NCBI RefSeq assembly: GCF_028747785.1
Contig: NZ_CP118158.1
Coordinates: 3,596,001-3,660,000, forward strand
DNA: 64,000 nucleotides
Direction of reading: 5' to 3'
DNA from: Halosimplex aquaticum
Lineage (GTDB): Archaea > Halobacteriota > Halobacteria > Halobacteriales > Haloarculaceae
Below are positions 17,051-25,329 of the stretch, one piece after another. The translations under genes and the position numbers were made by a program. Positions within the stretch are counted from its first letter, which is position 1. The number at the start of each line of letters is the position of its first letter. The notes under the pieces were generated by a model that was given only the letters and a program-made list of their open reading frames with translations, was not told the origin of the DNA and made no database searches.

Positions 17051-18622
17051 ATGGACGATACTCGGGCCGGTAGCCCCCTCGCCGCGGTGGCGGTCGTGGC
17101 CGTCGTACTCGCGAGTCTGTTCGGGGCCGGTGCCGTCGGTTTCGCCGGCGCCGCGTCGGCCGATACCGACCGCGTGAGCGGTGCGACCCAGTCGGCTGGG
17201 ACGGCCGCTTCGATGGTCGGGACCGATGTCCTCGGGAACCTGAGCGACACCGCCACGGCGACGCCCACCCCGACTGCCACGCCGTCCGCTGGAACGAACG
17301 CGACGCCCACGCCGACGCCGGACGATTCGCTCTCGGGCGCGATCAGCACCGCGACCGAGAACGCGACCGACTCGGTGACGAACACGACCGAGACCGTCAC
17401 GAACACGACCGAAAATACGACCGACTCGGCGACCGAAACGACCGAGAACACCACCGAATCGGTGACGGAGACGACCGAGAACACGACGGAGACCCTGGCC
17501 AACACCACCCAGGAGACGGTCGAGAACACGACCGACTCGGTGACGAACGCGACCGAGGAAGTCACGAACACCACCGAGGAAGTCACGAACACGACCGAGA
17601 ACGTCACGTCGCCCGTAGTCGACGAGACCGACGACCTCGTCGACGCGAACCTGACGGCGACCGTCTCCGTCGACGGGGAGGCGACGGTCGGCGCGAACGG
17701 GACCGTCGGTCTCAACGGATCAGTCGGGATCGGGGGCGCCGCGGAGACCCCGACGCCGACACCGACCGCAGCAGGCCCGACTGAAACGGATCCGGCGACA
17801 GCCGCGAGCACCAGCGACGGTTCGACGGCTGGTTCCGACACGCCGACGACGTCAGGGGGGCTCGCTGCGGACCGTGGCGAGGAGAGCGGCGCCGGCGACT
17901 CGTCGCTGCCCTCGCCCGGGGGGGCGGCCGCCGGCGGCGCACTCCTGGTCGCGGGCGTGACCGCCGCCGCGGCGTCGAAACACGTCGCCGCGAACACCCC
18001 CGCCGCGCAGGGCAGTGAACTGGCCTGGATCGGACAGGCGGCGCGGTTGAAGGCCCACGGGGCGGTCGACGCGCTTCGGGGACAGGCCGCTCGCCTGCCG
18101 CGCGTGATCGTTCCGCCGGGGTACAGCCGCCACGACGACTCCGACCCGCTCGAACACGAGACGCGGCGGGACCTGTTCGAGACCGTCGAGCGCTCGCCGG
18201 GGATCAACCTCTCGACGCTCGCCGAGGGGACCGACGCGTCGCTGTCGACCGTTCGTCACCACCTCCGCATCCTCGAAGAGGAGCACCTGCTCGTCAGCGA
18301 GCGCATCCGCGGCCAGCGCCGGTACTTCCTCAGCAACGAGTCCGACCCGGCGCTGCTCGCCGCGCTCGACGACACCGCGACCGAACCGATCCTCCGGACG
18401 CTCGCCCGGTCGGGGCCGGCGTCGGTGAGCGACCTCGCCGACGCGCTCGGCCGCGATCCGAGCACTATCTCGCACCACGTCTCGCGACTCGAAGACGACG
18501 GACTGGTCGAGCGCGAGCGCGACGGCCGGTCGGTTCAGAACAGCCTCGCACCGGTCGCCGAGCGCGTGTTACGCCAGCCCGGGAGCGCGGAGAGCCAGCG
18601 ACGGCCGGTCGCCACGGAGTGA
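17051..18622 (+). CDS. Membrane-anchored regulator: Thr/Asn-rich ectodomain, TM helix, two winged helices
   Basis: Protein of 523 residues. An N-terminal hydrophobic segment (about residues 10-36) acts as a signal peptide or anchor. Residues about 50-280 form a low-complexity exterior stalk with many N-T-T/N-A-T sequons (TNTTETVTNTTE repeats) and P-T-P-T-P tracts, likely heavily glycosylated. A second hydrophobic segment (GGAAAGGALLVAGVTAAAA, near 296) leads inside. The C-terminal 150 residues hold two winged-helix domains: DLFETVERSPGINLSTLAEG...LSTVRHHLRILEE and ILRTLARSGPASVSDLADAL...STISHHVSRLEDDGLV. It should be a one-component sensor carrying a surface signal to DNA. A CTTATTA element lies 40 bp upstream of the ATG. 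Confidence 0.85.
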   Translation: MDDTRAGSPLAAVAVVAVVLASLFGAGAVGFAGAASADTDRVSGATQSAGTAASMVGTDVLGNLSDTATATPTPTATPSAGTNATPTPTPDDSLSGAISTATENATDSVTNTTETVTNTTENTTDSATETTENTTESVTETTENTTETLANTTQETVENTTDSVTNATEEVTNTTEEVTNTTENVTSPVVDETDDLVDANLTATVSVDGEATVGANGTVGLNGSVGIGGAAETPTPTPTAAGPTETDPATAASTSDGSTAGSDTPTTSGGLAADRGEESGAGDSSLPSPGGAAAGGALLVAGVTAAAASKHVAANTPAAQGSELAWIGQAARLKAHGAVDALRGQAARLPRVIVPPGYSRHDDSDPLEHETRRDLFETVERSPGINLSTLAEGTDASLSTVRHHLRILEEEHLLVSERIRGQRRYFLSNESDPALLAALDDTATEPILRTLARSGPASVSDLADALGRDPSTISHHVSRLEDDGLVERERDGRSVQNSLAPVAERVLRQPGSAESQRRPVATE

Positions 18623-18686
18623 CGGGCGGACGGTCCGCTCCCGTCTCATCTGCCGCTCCTCGCTGGAGTCCTCGATTCTCCGGCGT

Positions 18687-19598
18687 TCACTCGCCGTCGT
18701 CGATCGCGACGTTCGGCGAGATATGCGGTCCGGACGGCCCGTGGTCGACCGTCGCGTCGACGCGGAACACGTCGGCCAGCAGTTCCTCGGTGACCACGTC
18801 GGTCGGCGGGCCCCAGTCGTACATCTCGCCGTCGCGCATGGCGATGAGGTTGTCCGCGAACCGAGCCGCCTGGGCGATGTCGTGGAGCACGACGCCGATC
18901 GTGATGTTCCGCTCGCGGTTGAGCGTCTGCACGACGTCCATCACCCGGAGCTGGTGGTGCAGGTCGAGGAACGTCGTCGGTTCGTCGAGCAAGAGCACGT
19001 CCGTGTCCTGCGCGAGGACCATCGCGATCCAGGCGAGTTGCTTCTGGCCGCCGCTGAGATTGCGCAGCTCCTGGTCCCGGAGGTGGTCGACGCCGGCCAG
19101 GTCGATCGCGCGGTCGACGGCGTCGTTGTCTTTCTCGGTGACCGACTCGAAGAACCCGCGATGGGGGTAGCGACCGTGATAGACGAGATCCTCGACGGTG
19201 AGGCTCCCGGGCGACTCGTTCTCCTGGGAGAGCAGTCCCAGGCGACGGGCGAGCTGTTTCGAGTCGAACGACTGGACCTGCTCGCCGTCCAGCAACACGT
19301 GGCCGCCCTCGGGCGCGAGCTGGTTCGCCATCGCCTTCAGCAGCGTGCTCTTGCCGCTGCCGTTCGGGCCGACGAGAGCGGTCACCTCCCCGCGCGGGAC
19401 GACGACGGTGTCGCACTCCACGACCGGTTCGCTCGTCGTCGGGTAGCCGATCTCCAGGTCCTCGCCGACGAGTTCGCTGGCCGCGTCGTGACCGTTCTGG
19501 TTCGCGCGGTCGCCGTGGTCGTCGTCCATCGCGTTCTCGTCAGAAGCTCCCGGGCGCGCGCCTGAAGACTCCTCGGATACGGACTGGCGCTCTCCCAT
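18687..19598 (-). CDS. Iron-siderophore-type ABC transporter ATPase (FepC/BtuD-like), orphaned
   Basis: ATP-binding subunit of 303 residues. Walker A is GPNGSGKST, the Q-loop GLLSQENESPG, the signature LSGGQKQLAWIAM, Walker B VLLLDEPTTFLDL and the switch His VVLHDIAQA. The sequence is closest in layout to the FepC/BtuD importers of siderophores, haem or cobalamin. The first 40 residues are an acidic leader before ASELVGEDLEIGY. No permease or intact binding protein is adjacent. Directly upstream lie a binding-protein signal-peptide remnant and an iron-type operator, so the gene may still be iron-regulated but lacks its own membrane partner here. Confidence 0.88.
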   Translation of the reverse strand: MGERQSVSEESSGARPGASDENAMDDDHGDRANQNGHDAASELVGEDLEIGYPTTSEPVVECDTVVVPRGEVTALVGPNGSGKSTLLKAMANQLAPEGGHVLLDGEQVQSFDSKQLARRLGLLSQENESPGSLTVEDLVYHGRYPHRGFFESVTEKDNDAVDRAIDLAGVDHLRDQELRNLSGGQKQLAWIAMVLAQDTDVLLLDEPTTFLDLHHQLRVMDVVQTLNRERNITIGVVLHDIAQAARFADNLIAMRDGEMYDWGPPTDVVTEELLADVFRVDATVDHGPSGPHISPNVAIDDGE

Positions 19599-19704
19599 CA
19601 GCGCTCCCCCCGCCCCGTTCGGGTGCGGACCGGGTGCCGACGCACGCTACCCGCACGAGTCGCGACGCCGGGACCGACCCGGCAGACGCTGCTCGTCGCG
19701 GGGC
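19599..19704 (-). other. Possible C-terminal tail of a deleted FecCD permease
   Basis: In the frame whose TGA overlaps the ATPase ATG (TGATG), the last codons read RRHPVRTRTGRGER then stop. FecCD permeases often end in a basic Arg/Thr-rich tail of this kind and overlap the ATPase start in the same way. The stretch is short, so this reading is tentative. Confidence 0.3.
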
Positions 19705-19836
19705 TCACGAGTACTCACCTCGGGCACCGCGGTCGCTCGGACACCCGGCCGGTAATCCGCCACTCACCAACGCCCCACCGTACGTCACGGACGCTCTCCG
19801 AGTCGGCCCACCCGAACTCTCGGGATCGCGTTCCAT
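19705..19836 (-). pseudogene. Signal-peptide remnant of an ABC substrate-binding lipoprotein
   Basis: A 43-codon frame runs from ATG at 19836 to TGA at 19705. It contains twin Arg and a lipobox: RRASVTYGGALVSGG followed by LPAGC, then a few residues. This matches the Tat-lipoprotein leader (TRRDYVxYGG...GGLLAGC) of haloarchaeal siderophore-binding proteins. The roughly 350-residue binding domain that should follow is absent. The start sits about 27 bp from a TATA-like element, with an iron box between, so this was the first gene of the operon. Confidence 0.72.
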
Positions 19837-19839
19837 GGG

Positions 19840-19867
19840 TTTAGGCTAGCCAAAAATCCATAAAGAG
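19840..19867 (-). promoter_or_regulatory. DtxR/SirR-like iron box plus TATA element
   Basis: Read on the minus strand, CTCTTTATGG (19858-19867) is a TATA element about 27 bp before the ATG at 19836. Between them lies TTTGGCTAGCCTAAA (19840-19854), a palindrome centred on GGCTAGCC that resembles the DtxR/IdeR consensus TTAGGTTAGCCTAA. A repressor bound there would block RNA polymerase at the start site when iron is plentiful. This supports iron uptake as the original job of the operon. Confidence 0.65.
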
Positions 19868-20009
19868 TTTCCGGAATTGCAGCGAGGCCGACTTCCACTG
19901 CGGGACGGTGAGTCGTGGAGAGACCGCGACGGCGCAGCCACGAGCGGCGGGAGGCAGAGAGGCTACGATGGAGATGCCAGTATCGGGCGATCGATGCCCG
20001 CGCGTCGGC

Positions 20010-20246
20010 TTATTCGTCCATCAGCACGGGGATCCACCAGACGCGACTCCGTCCGCCGGCCTTCTTGCTCGTCACGTCCGTCTCCTCCTGCAGGTCGTGG
20101 AGTCTGTTCAGCGCGGTGCGGCGCGAACACCCTATCTCTTCGGCCACCTCGCTCGCCGTCAGCGGTTCGGCGTAGTCCTCGCGGTCGCGGAACACCTCGA
20201 TGACGTCCGACTCTGTGTACTCCGTCTCGCGGCCGGGTTCGACCAT
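20010..20246 (-). CDS. Small winged-helix DNA-binding protein
   Basis: Protein of 78 residues. The HTH is clear: LTASEVAEEIGCSRRTALNRLHDLQEE (residues about 29-54), followed by a basic wing, KKAGGRSRVWWIP. The ending VWWIP recalls the N-terminal HTH of some haloarchaeal sensor kinases, including the one at 45533 (RRVWWPA). It might therefore be a free-standing version of that module. The ATG at 20246 is the only start giving a full domain. No adjacent partner suggests its regulon. Confidence 0.78.
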   Translation of the reverse strand: MVEPGRETEYTESDVIEVFRDREDYAEPLTASEVAEEIGCSRRTALNRLHDLQEETDVTSKKAGGRSRVWWIPVLMDE

Positions 20247-20376
20247 AGCGTGACTTCGGCCTGTTCGGACTTAGGGGTTCCCACGAGGGCACCTCTCGGC
20301 GACGAAATCGGGTATACCACCGTAGCTGGGGTTCTTCTGCCGCGGGTCCTCTGCCTTCGTCGCTCGGGGACCGCAT

Positions 20377-22299
20377 CTATCGAGCACGCGAGTACCTATT
20401 CGAATCTGGCTGTTCAGTCGATCCGGGGAGCGTGAAGTAAAACGTCGACCCCTCCCCGGGCTCGGATTCGGCCCAGATCTCGCCGCCGTGGCGCTCCACG
20501 ATGCGGCGACAGAGCGCCAGGCCGATTCCGGTCCCGGAGTGCTCCTCGCGACCGTGGAGGCGTTGGAAGACCCGGAAGATACGTTGCGTCTCGTCGGGGT
20601 CGAATCCGATCCCGTTGTCTGTCACCGCAATCCGCCACATTCGTCCGTCGCGTTCAGTCGTTATCTCGATTCTCGGTGGTTCGGTCCCGCTGTATTCGAT
20701 CGCGTTTTTCAGCAGATTCTGGAACACCTGTCGTAACTGCCCGCGGTCGCCGGACACGCGCGGCAGATCGTCCGACTGAATCCGAGCGTCGGTCTCTTCG
20801 ATCCGCAGCTGGAGGTCGCTCTCCACCTCGTCGAGAACGGCGTTCAGATCGACCGGTTCGAACTCTTTCCCCTGGGTGTCCACCCGCGAGTACTGGAGCA
20901 GGCCGTCGATCATCTCCCGCATTCGCTCCGCCCCGTCGACGGCGAACTCGATGAACTCCACCGCGTCGTCGTCCAGGTCGTCGGTGTATCGCTGTTCGAT
21001 GAGCTGGAGATAGCTCGTGACCATCCGTAACGGCTCCTGCAGGTCGTGGGAGGCGGCGTAGGCGAACTGTTCGAGGCGGTCGTTCGATTCCTTGAGTTTC
21101 CGCTGCTGTTCTCTCTGGTCCGTGATGTCACGGCCGATGCCTGCCAGCACGGGCTCTCCGTCGGGGTCTTCGAGGCTCGCCGCGTCGAATTCGTAGGGTA
21201 TCTCCGCACCGAACTTGGTATGTAGCTCTGTCTGGACTCGCGTCCCGCCGGATTCGAACCCCCGTTCGATGGCGTCTTCGATAGTCTCGTGGTCGTCTTC
21301 TCCGAAGAAGTCCAGCGCGTGCATCGACGCGATCTCCTCGTCCGTGTAGCCGGTCACCTCGACTAACGTGTCGTTCCACCGCCGGAGGCAGCCATCCTCG
21401 TCGAGCACGTAGAACACGTCGCCGATCGCGTTCAGGACGTCGTCCGTGTACTCTTTGTACTTGTTGAGCAGTTGCTCGCGCTCGCGGAGGGCGCGTTCGG
21501 CCGCTTTTTGCGACGTGATGTCCCGGAACAGGCCGACGAAGAACCGATCGCCGTCGAAGACGAAGTCGTTCAGCGAGATCCCGAGCGGTACTTCGTGCCC
21601 GTCCTTGTGCTGGCCGGGGAGCTCGACGTACGTCCAGTCGATGTTCCGGGTCCCGGTTTCGAGATATCGGTTCAGCGCGCGCAGGTGCGCGTCTCGAAGC
21701 CGTTCGGGGATGATGCTGAGATTGCTCCCTCCGACCAGTTCGTCGGGCGTGTAGCCGAGGATCCGCTCGACCGCCGGATTCGCGTACTGGATCTGGCTGT
21801 CCGTATCGAGAACGATGATTCCGTCGGAGAGGGCGTCCGCGAGAGCGACAAACGCCCTCGCGGGCGCTATCTCGGTCGATGGGGTCAGCGCCCTGTCTTC
21901 TGTGGCATCCAGTCGAGGCGACTGCCCGCGGGATTCGTAAAAGAGCCCTACGACTACGCGGTCTCCGTCCGAAGCGATCGGTTTTAGATGGGTCTCACAG
22001 GCGACGATATCTTCGTTCGACGCCTCGAGCGGCAGCGTCAGCGTGAGCGGTCCGTTCGTTCCGTTTTCGAGAAACGATTCGAGCGGGGCCGGGACGGACG
22101 CGAGTATGTCCGTCAGTGCCTTTCCGACGAGGGTCTCACGAGTGTACCCGACGAGATTCACGAGTCCGTCGTTCACTGTGAGAATCTCGCCGGTCGAATC
22201 GAGCTGGACGGTTGCGATATCCGCCTTCGATAACAGAGAGGCATCTCCGGGAGCGGGCGTCTCGGTAGATGACGAGGGCAGATCACCCGAACGATCCAT
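20377..22299 (-). CDS. PAS-domain sensor histidine kinase
   Basis: Cytoplasmic histidine kinase of 640 residues. Three PAS-type domains lie before the catalytic core, with starts near residues 25, 150 and 275. HisKA carries QFAYAASHDLQEPLRM (His near 416). The N box is QNLLKNAIEYSG, and the G boxes are VTDNGIGFDPDE and GTGIGLALCRRIVERHGG. No membrane segment is present. The start at 22299 lies about 28 bp from a TTATAG element and so is likely leaderless; 16 further in-frame codons upstream would precede the transcription start. The kinase core is strikingly like that of the 45533 gene, suggesting paralogy. Confidence 0.9.
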   Translation of the reverse strand: MDRSGDLPSSSTETPAPGDASLLSKADIATVQLDSTGEILTVNDGLVNLVGYTRETLVGKALTDILASVPAPLESFLENGTNGPLTLTLPLEASNEDIVACETHLKPIASDGDRVVVGLFYESRGQSPRLDATEDRALTPSTEIAPARAFVALADALSDGIIVLDTDSQIQYANPAVERILGYTPDELVGGSNLSIIPERLRDAHLRALNRYLETGTRNIDWTYVELPGQHKDGHEVPLGISLNDFVFDGDRFFVGLFRDITSQKAAERALREREQLLNKYKEYTDDVLNAIGDVFYVLDEDGCLRRWNDTLVEVTGYTDEEIASMHALDFFGEDDHETIEDAIERGFESGGTRVQTELHTKFGAEIPYEFDAASLEDPDGEPVLAGIGRDITDQREQQRKLKESNDRLEQFAYAASHDLQEPLRMVTSYLQLIEQRYTDDLDDDAVEFIEFAVDGAERMREMIDGLLQYSRVDTQGKEFEPVDLNAVLDEVESDLQLRIEETDARIQSDDLPRVSGDRGQLRQVFQNLLKNAIEYSGTEPPRIEITTERDGRMWRIAVTDNGIGFDPDETQRIFRVFQRLHGREEHSGTGIGLALCRRIVERHGGEIWAESEPGEGSTFYFTLPGSTEQPDSNRYSRAR

Positions 22300-22324
22300 G
22301 GCATCCCTTTTAATCGATCGAGCA

Positions 22325-22330
22325 CTATAA
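22325..22330 (-). promoter_or_regulatory. TATA element of the PAS kinase gene
   Basis: TTATAG on the minus strand, 26-31 bp before the ATG at 22299. It supports that start and a leaderless transcript. Confidence 0.55.
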
Positions 22331-22514
22331 GTCGTGCCACACAGCATGTAGGGTTTTCCTTGACTGTCCCGGATCTTTCACCTCCAGTCTGCGGGATCGG
22401 GAGCAGTCATTCCGAGCGCCACAGCGTGGCGTCGCTGTCGGCTCTTCCGACTCTCTGTGTCACGTCTCTGTGACCAGTATCGAGGTGATGAATTTCGAAT
22501 CGAATTCAGATGGA

Positions 22515-22946
22515 CTAATCGGTCGCAGTATAGTTTGAATAGACCTTGTATCCGTATTCTTCACCACCAGATGTGGTCCTTTTCAATCCGCGTGCTTCGC
22601 CTTCACTCCCTGCTTCTACCGAATCATACTTGATCTGAATGAACTCTGGAGGTCGCTGCACGGAAACGTTAACTACCTTGTAGCTACTGTTGTGCGCTCC
22701 TTCCATCCTCCCAAGTGCTTTCTCAGCGAGTCGATTTCCCTCTCCGGAAAGAAACACGATCTTCACTCCGTGTAGCACTAGTCGAGCGTTTTCGTTCGTC
22801 GAAACGCTGACCTCCATCCAATAGCCCGAATCAGTGGAGGTTATCTTCTCAACGTTCGGTTCAACTGACCACATCCCGGAACCGACGCAACCGGCGACGA
22901 CAACCAGTGCTACCACACCGAACGCGAGAAATCTGTAGTGGTTCAT
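22515..22946 (-). CDS. Small lipoprotein, array member L1
   Basis: Secreted lipoprotein of 143 residues. The signal peptide MNHYRFLAFGVVALVVVAGC ends in a lipobox (VVAGC). The mature part is a beta-rich domain shared along the array: a VEPNVEKI strand, VLHGVKIVFLSG in the middle and RPPEFIQIKYDSV near the end. GTG 22958 and ATG 22955 are also in frame, but ATG 22946 gives the shortest, most typical signal peptide and begins one base after the stop of the upstream decayed unit. Function unknown; the domain looks like an extracytoplasmic immunoglobulin-like fold (inference). Confidence 0.7.
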   Translation of the reverse strand: MNHYRFLAFGVVALVVVAGCVGSGMWSVEPNVEKITSTDSGYWMEVSVSTNENARLVLHGVKIVFLSGEGNRLAEKALGRMEGAHNSSYKVVNVSVQRPPEFIQIKYDSVEAGSEGEARGLKRTTSGGEEYGYKVYSNYTATD

Positions 22947-22947
22947 T

Positions 22948-23154
22948 TCATCCATCACTAACTATGTCAATTGAGGCGAATTCGATTGTCGATAGTTCTT
23001 CGATACTGAATGGAATATAATTTCCGTCCACTGGACATTCCAGCAGTCTCCGTTTGAATCCCTCGGCAATGACGCTCCGCCTCACGGATTTCGATTTGTA
23101 ATCGGAACGGTCTCGAGTATTCAATTTGTCGCGGGAGATCTCACCAGGCGGTCG
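22948..23154 (-). pseudogene. Decayed intergenic coding unit X, copy 1
   Basis: The frame that ends at TGA 22948 is open back to the stop of L2 and carries PFSIEELSTIEFASIDIV near its end. The same segment recurs upstream of L4 and L5 (24541-24600 and 25329-25380), always just before a lipoprotein start. Copy 1 has no convincing start codon and is about 66 codons, so it looks like the 3' part of a lost gene. Confidence 0.45.
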
Positions 23155-23670
23155 TCAGGGCGCCGACTCTAACTTCTCACAGGACAAATTGTATTTGCAG
23201 TCGCGCCAGGACCGTTCGAAGAAGTGAAATTGTGTATCGGTATCCCCGGTGAGCGTCTGGACTGCCAGGTACTGGTTTCCATCAGAAACGAGGCCTTCAA
23301 ATACGTATACGTAGTTGTTCGGAGTCGTTATTCGTTCTGGCTGCAGGAGCATTTGTTCCGGTTGCTCCGGGAGAGATACTGTAACGTTCTTGCGATAGCT
23401 CTGGTTTGAGCTCAGTGTACCAATGTTCTCTCGGCCTAAGATTCGTTGGTGTTCACCAACGAATACGATAGAGACGTTCCGAACGACAACAGGGCCATAG
23501 CTACCACCGATATAGGTTTCCAAAGTGATCTCTTGGGCCTGATCACTCTCTTCGGTATCTTGAATTTCCAGCCCGATGGTCCAAGAGAGTTCGTTTTGAG
23601 TAATGCAACCAGATGTCACTAAAAGCAAGGCGAATACTATTGCGATCCCTGTTGTTCTGTTTGGTGTCAC
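23155..23670 (-). CDS. Small lipoprotein, diverged array member L2
   Basis: Lipoprotein of 171 residues. The signal peptide ends LLLVTSGC. The mature part keeps the array plan (PVVVRNVSIVFVGEHQRILGRENIGTLSS, then VSLPEQPEQMLL) but is the most diverged member, and it has a longer C-terminus with two extra Cys residues (DCKYNLSCEK) that could form a disulphide. Several N-x-S/T sites suggest surface glycosylation. Start ATG at 23670. Unknown function. Confidence 0.68.
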   Translation of the reverse strand: MTPNRTTGIAIVFALLLVTSGCITQNELSWTIGLEIQDTEESDQAQEITLETYIGGSYGPVVVRNVSIVFVGEHQRILGRENIGTLSSNQSYRKNVTVSLPEQPEQMLLQPERITTPNNYVYVFEGLVSDGNQYLAVQTLTGDTDTQFHFFERSWRDCKYNLSCEKLESAP

Positions 23671-23734
23671 TGGATATAGTATTACTTTGATACGAACTGT
23701 TTCTATGTTTTGAATTTGCCTCTTAGATTCATCT

Positions 23735-24000
23735 CAGCTATTCGCGGAGACGTTGATGGTCCCGACAGGCACCTCCTGCAGAACCGATTTCTCGTCTGTC
23801 AGAAACTGAACCGCCACGTCGTGAAGTGTGACGTTCGTCATGAATCCGCCGGTGTACACCTAGACGGTGGACACGACCTACGAATTGGAGTCGGCCACGT
23901 GATCTCCCGCCGCGTAGAGGGTTCACTCTCGCTCCTGCGGGACGTGGCATCCGGCTGGTAAGGCGAGTACCAGCAAGACAATGAGGAGTGTTCGTTTCAT
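23735..24000 (-). pseudogene. Array member L3, killed by nonsense mutations
   Basis: From ATG 24000 a signal peptide with lipobox LPAGC is followed, in one uninterrupted phase, by sequence aligning to L4: stop-TL for the WTV position, STV-stop-VYTGG for TTVQFTLEG, then VTLHDVAVQFLTDEKSVLQE. The stops fall at positions where L4 has Trp or Gln and each needs only one transition (TGG to TGA, CAG to TAG). The C-terminal third is missing, overtaken by the L2 leader. Confidence 0.65.
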
Positions 24001-24066
24001 GAGTAGGCTACCTGTAGGTGTATTCGACGTCTTTAGGAAGGGGAGTGTTGCGCGGCCAGATAGCTG

Positions 24067-24510
24067 TTAGTACCTCGCCGTGTACTCTGTATGGGTGACG
24101 TACCGATACTGGCCTTCTCCACCACCTTCGAGCCGTAATCCGACGACACCGCCGTCGGAGTCAGTGGGCCGTTCGACGCTGTCGTACCGCATGTTGATGT
24201 AATGCGGTTTCGTTGGCGTGGTCACAGTAAACGACTGGCCCTCACCCCAATCGACCTCGACGGTGCCCAAGGCGGTTTCGTTGAGTACAGTCTCGTTTTG
24301 AGTGAGGAACAGGACTTTGACCCCGTCCAGAACCACTGGACTCGCGTCCCCCTCTAGCGTGAACTGGACGGTCGTCGAGTGCCCATCATCGGTCTGGACA
24401 CTGTCTGCTACCTCCGGAGCGACTGTCCACCCCTTCGGCTCGTTCCCGACCTGGTGGCAGCCGGCAGTCAAGACGAGGAGGACAACGAGATACTTTGAGT
24501 ATCGGCTCAT
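24067..24510 (-). CDS. Small lipoprotein, array member L4
   Basis: Lipoprotein of 147 residues with signal peptide MSRYSKYLVVLLVLTAGC. The mature domain shows the array consensus clearly: WTVAPEVADSVQTDDG, VQFTLEG, PVVLDGVKVLFLTQNETVLNETALGTV, FTVTTPTKPHYINMRYDSVERPTD, GGVVGLRLEG, and a final EGQYRYVTHTEYTARY. It is closely related to L6 and L7. Genes in the array are all on the minus strand, so one transcript is possible. Unknown function. Confidence 0.72.
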   Translation of the reverse strand: MSRYSKYLVVLLVLTAGCHQVGNEPKGWTVAPEVADSVQTDDGHSTTVQFTLEGDASPVVLDGVKVLFLTQNETVLNETALGTVEVDWGEGQSFTVTTPTKPHYINMRYDSVERPTDSDGGVVGLRLEGGGEGQYRYVTHTEYTARY

Positions 24511-24864
24511 TGTCGACTTGTTTTATTATTCTCACCATCTCGATGGTATTGAATTCGATCGTCGATAGCTATTCGAGGCTGAAACCAATGGCATTCTCGC
24601 TCGTCAGTGGAACATCGAGGTCGTCAGCCTAGCCGCGAGCCACGAAGGTCCCGATGCCGAACACGCCCACCTGCTACTTTTGGGTCGTATGGGTCCCAAT
24701 CAAACCTATTCGATATCAGCTCCGCGTCCGGGTGAGATTACGGCAGAGAACACGACGTGGTAGATACCAGCGTCGACAACAGCCACTAGACTGCCGATTA
24801 GCGAGTTTCGAGCAGGGATATCTGTCTCAACGTTCCTCGCCGTTCGATACTCAGAAGCTCACCG
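24511..24864 (-). pseudogene. Decayed intergenic coding unit X, copy 2
   Basis: This 354-bp gap has no intact gene. On the minus strand, coding-like fragments appear in shifting phases: IPARNSLIGSLVAVVDAG, then a FDWDPYDPKVAGG segment, then FGIGTFVARG, and finally DDLDVPLTSENAIGFSLE, a stop, and LSTIEFNTIEMV. The last piece aligns with the X motif of copy 1 (FSIEELSTIEF). It looks like a once-real gene broken by frameshifts and stops. Confidence 0.45.
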
Positions 24865-25329
24865 TTAGTATTCTGGGTCGTAGTCTGAATACGTCCTGTA
24901 CCGGTGGGCCCCCTCGTATTTATCAGTCAAACGCAAACCGATAGCGCCCCCGGCTGCGTTTGAAGGTTGACGTAGTGAGTCATACATGAAATTGATATAG
25001 TGGGGCCGCTGTGGAAGCGTGACGCTGAAGTTGTGATATTCCGTCTCAAGTTCGTAGGACATTGTTCCGATGCTTTGGTTCTCGATAACACGGTTTTCAG
25101 CGGAGAGGAAGACAGCCTTGACGCCCGTGAGTTTCACTCCCTCACCTTGTCCCTGAATAGAGACAGTTACTGTCATATTGACCTCGGAGTCCGTCTGGGA
25201 AATACGTTCCACGTCGCCTTCCAGTGTCCACGATCGAGGACTGGCGTGACAGCCCGCGAGAGCAATCAGCAGACAGACTGCTATTACTACCATTATCTCG
25301 CTATGACGCATTGCTTTTAATGGTGTCAA
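24865..25329 (-). CDS. Small lipoprotein, array member L5
   Basis: Lipoprotein of 148-154 residues. Starting at the inner Met (25311) gives the leader MRHSEIMVVIAVCLLIALAGC with a good lipobox; the ATG at 25329 adds six residues. The mature part has RSWTLEGDVERISQTD, VKLTGVKAVFLSAENRVIENQSIGTM, FSVTLPQRPHYINFMYDSLRQPS and GGAIGLRLTDKYEGAHRY. The start overlaps the end of X copy 3. Unknown function. Confidence 0.7.
   Translation of the reverse strand: MTPLKAMRHSEIMVVIAVCLLIALAGCHASPRSWTLEGDVERISQTDSEVNMTVTVSIQGQGEGVKLTGVKAVFLSAENRVIENQSIGTMSYELETEYHNFSVTLPQRPHYINFMYDSLRQPSNAAGGAIGLRLTDKYEGAHRYRTYSDYDPEY

Noticed and set aside
17340-17610. Short direct repeats, considered as a CRISPR array
   Set aside because: The repeats are irregular, in frame, and encode the N-T-T stalk; there are no constant repeats with unique spacers.
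16498-18207. Minus-strand frame with repeated Val/Ser/Phe motifs resembling a secreted repeat protein
   Set aside because: The repeats are the complement of the Thr/Asn-rich stalk of the membrane regulator; the sense strand has signal, TM and two HTH domains.
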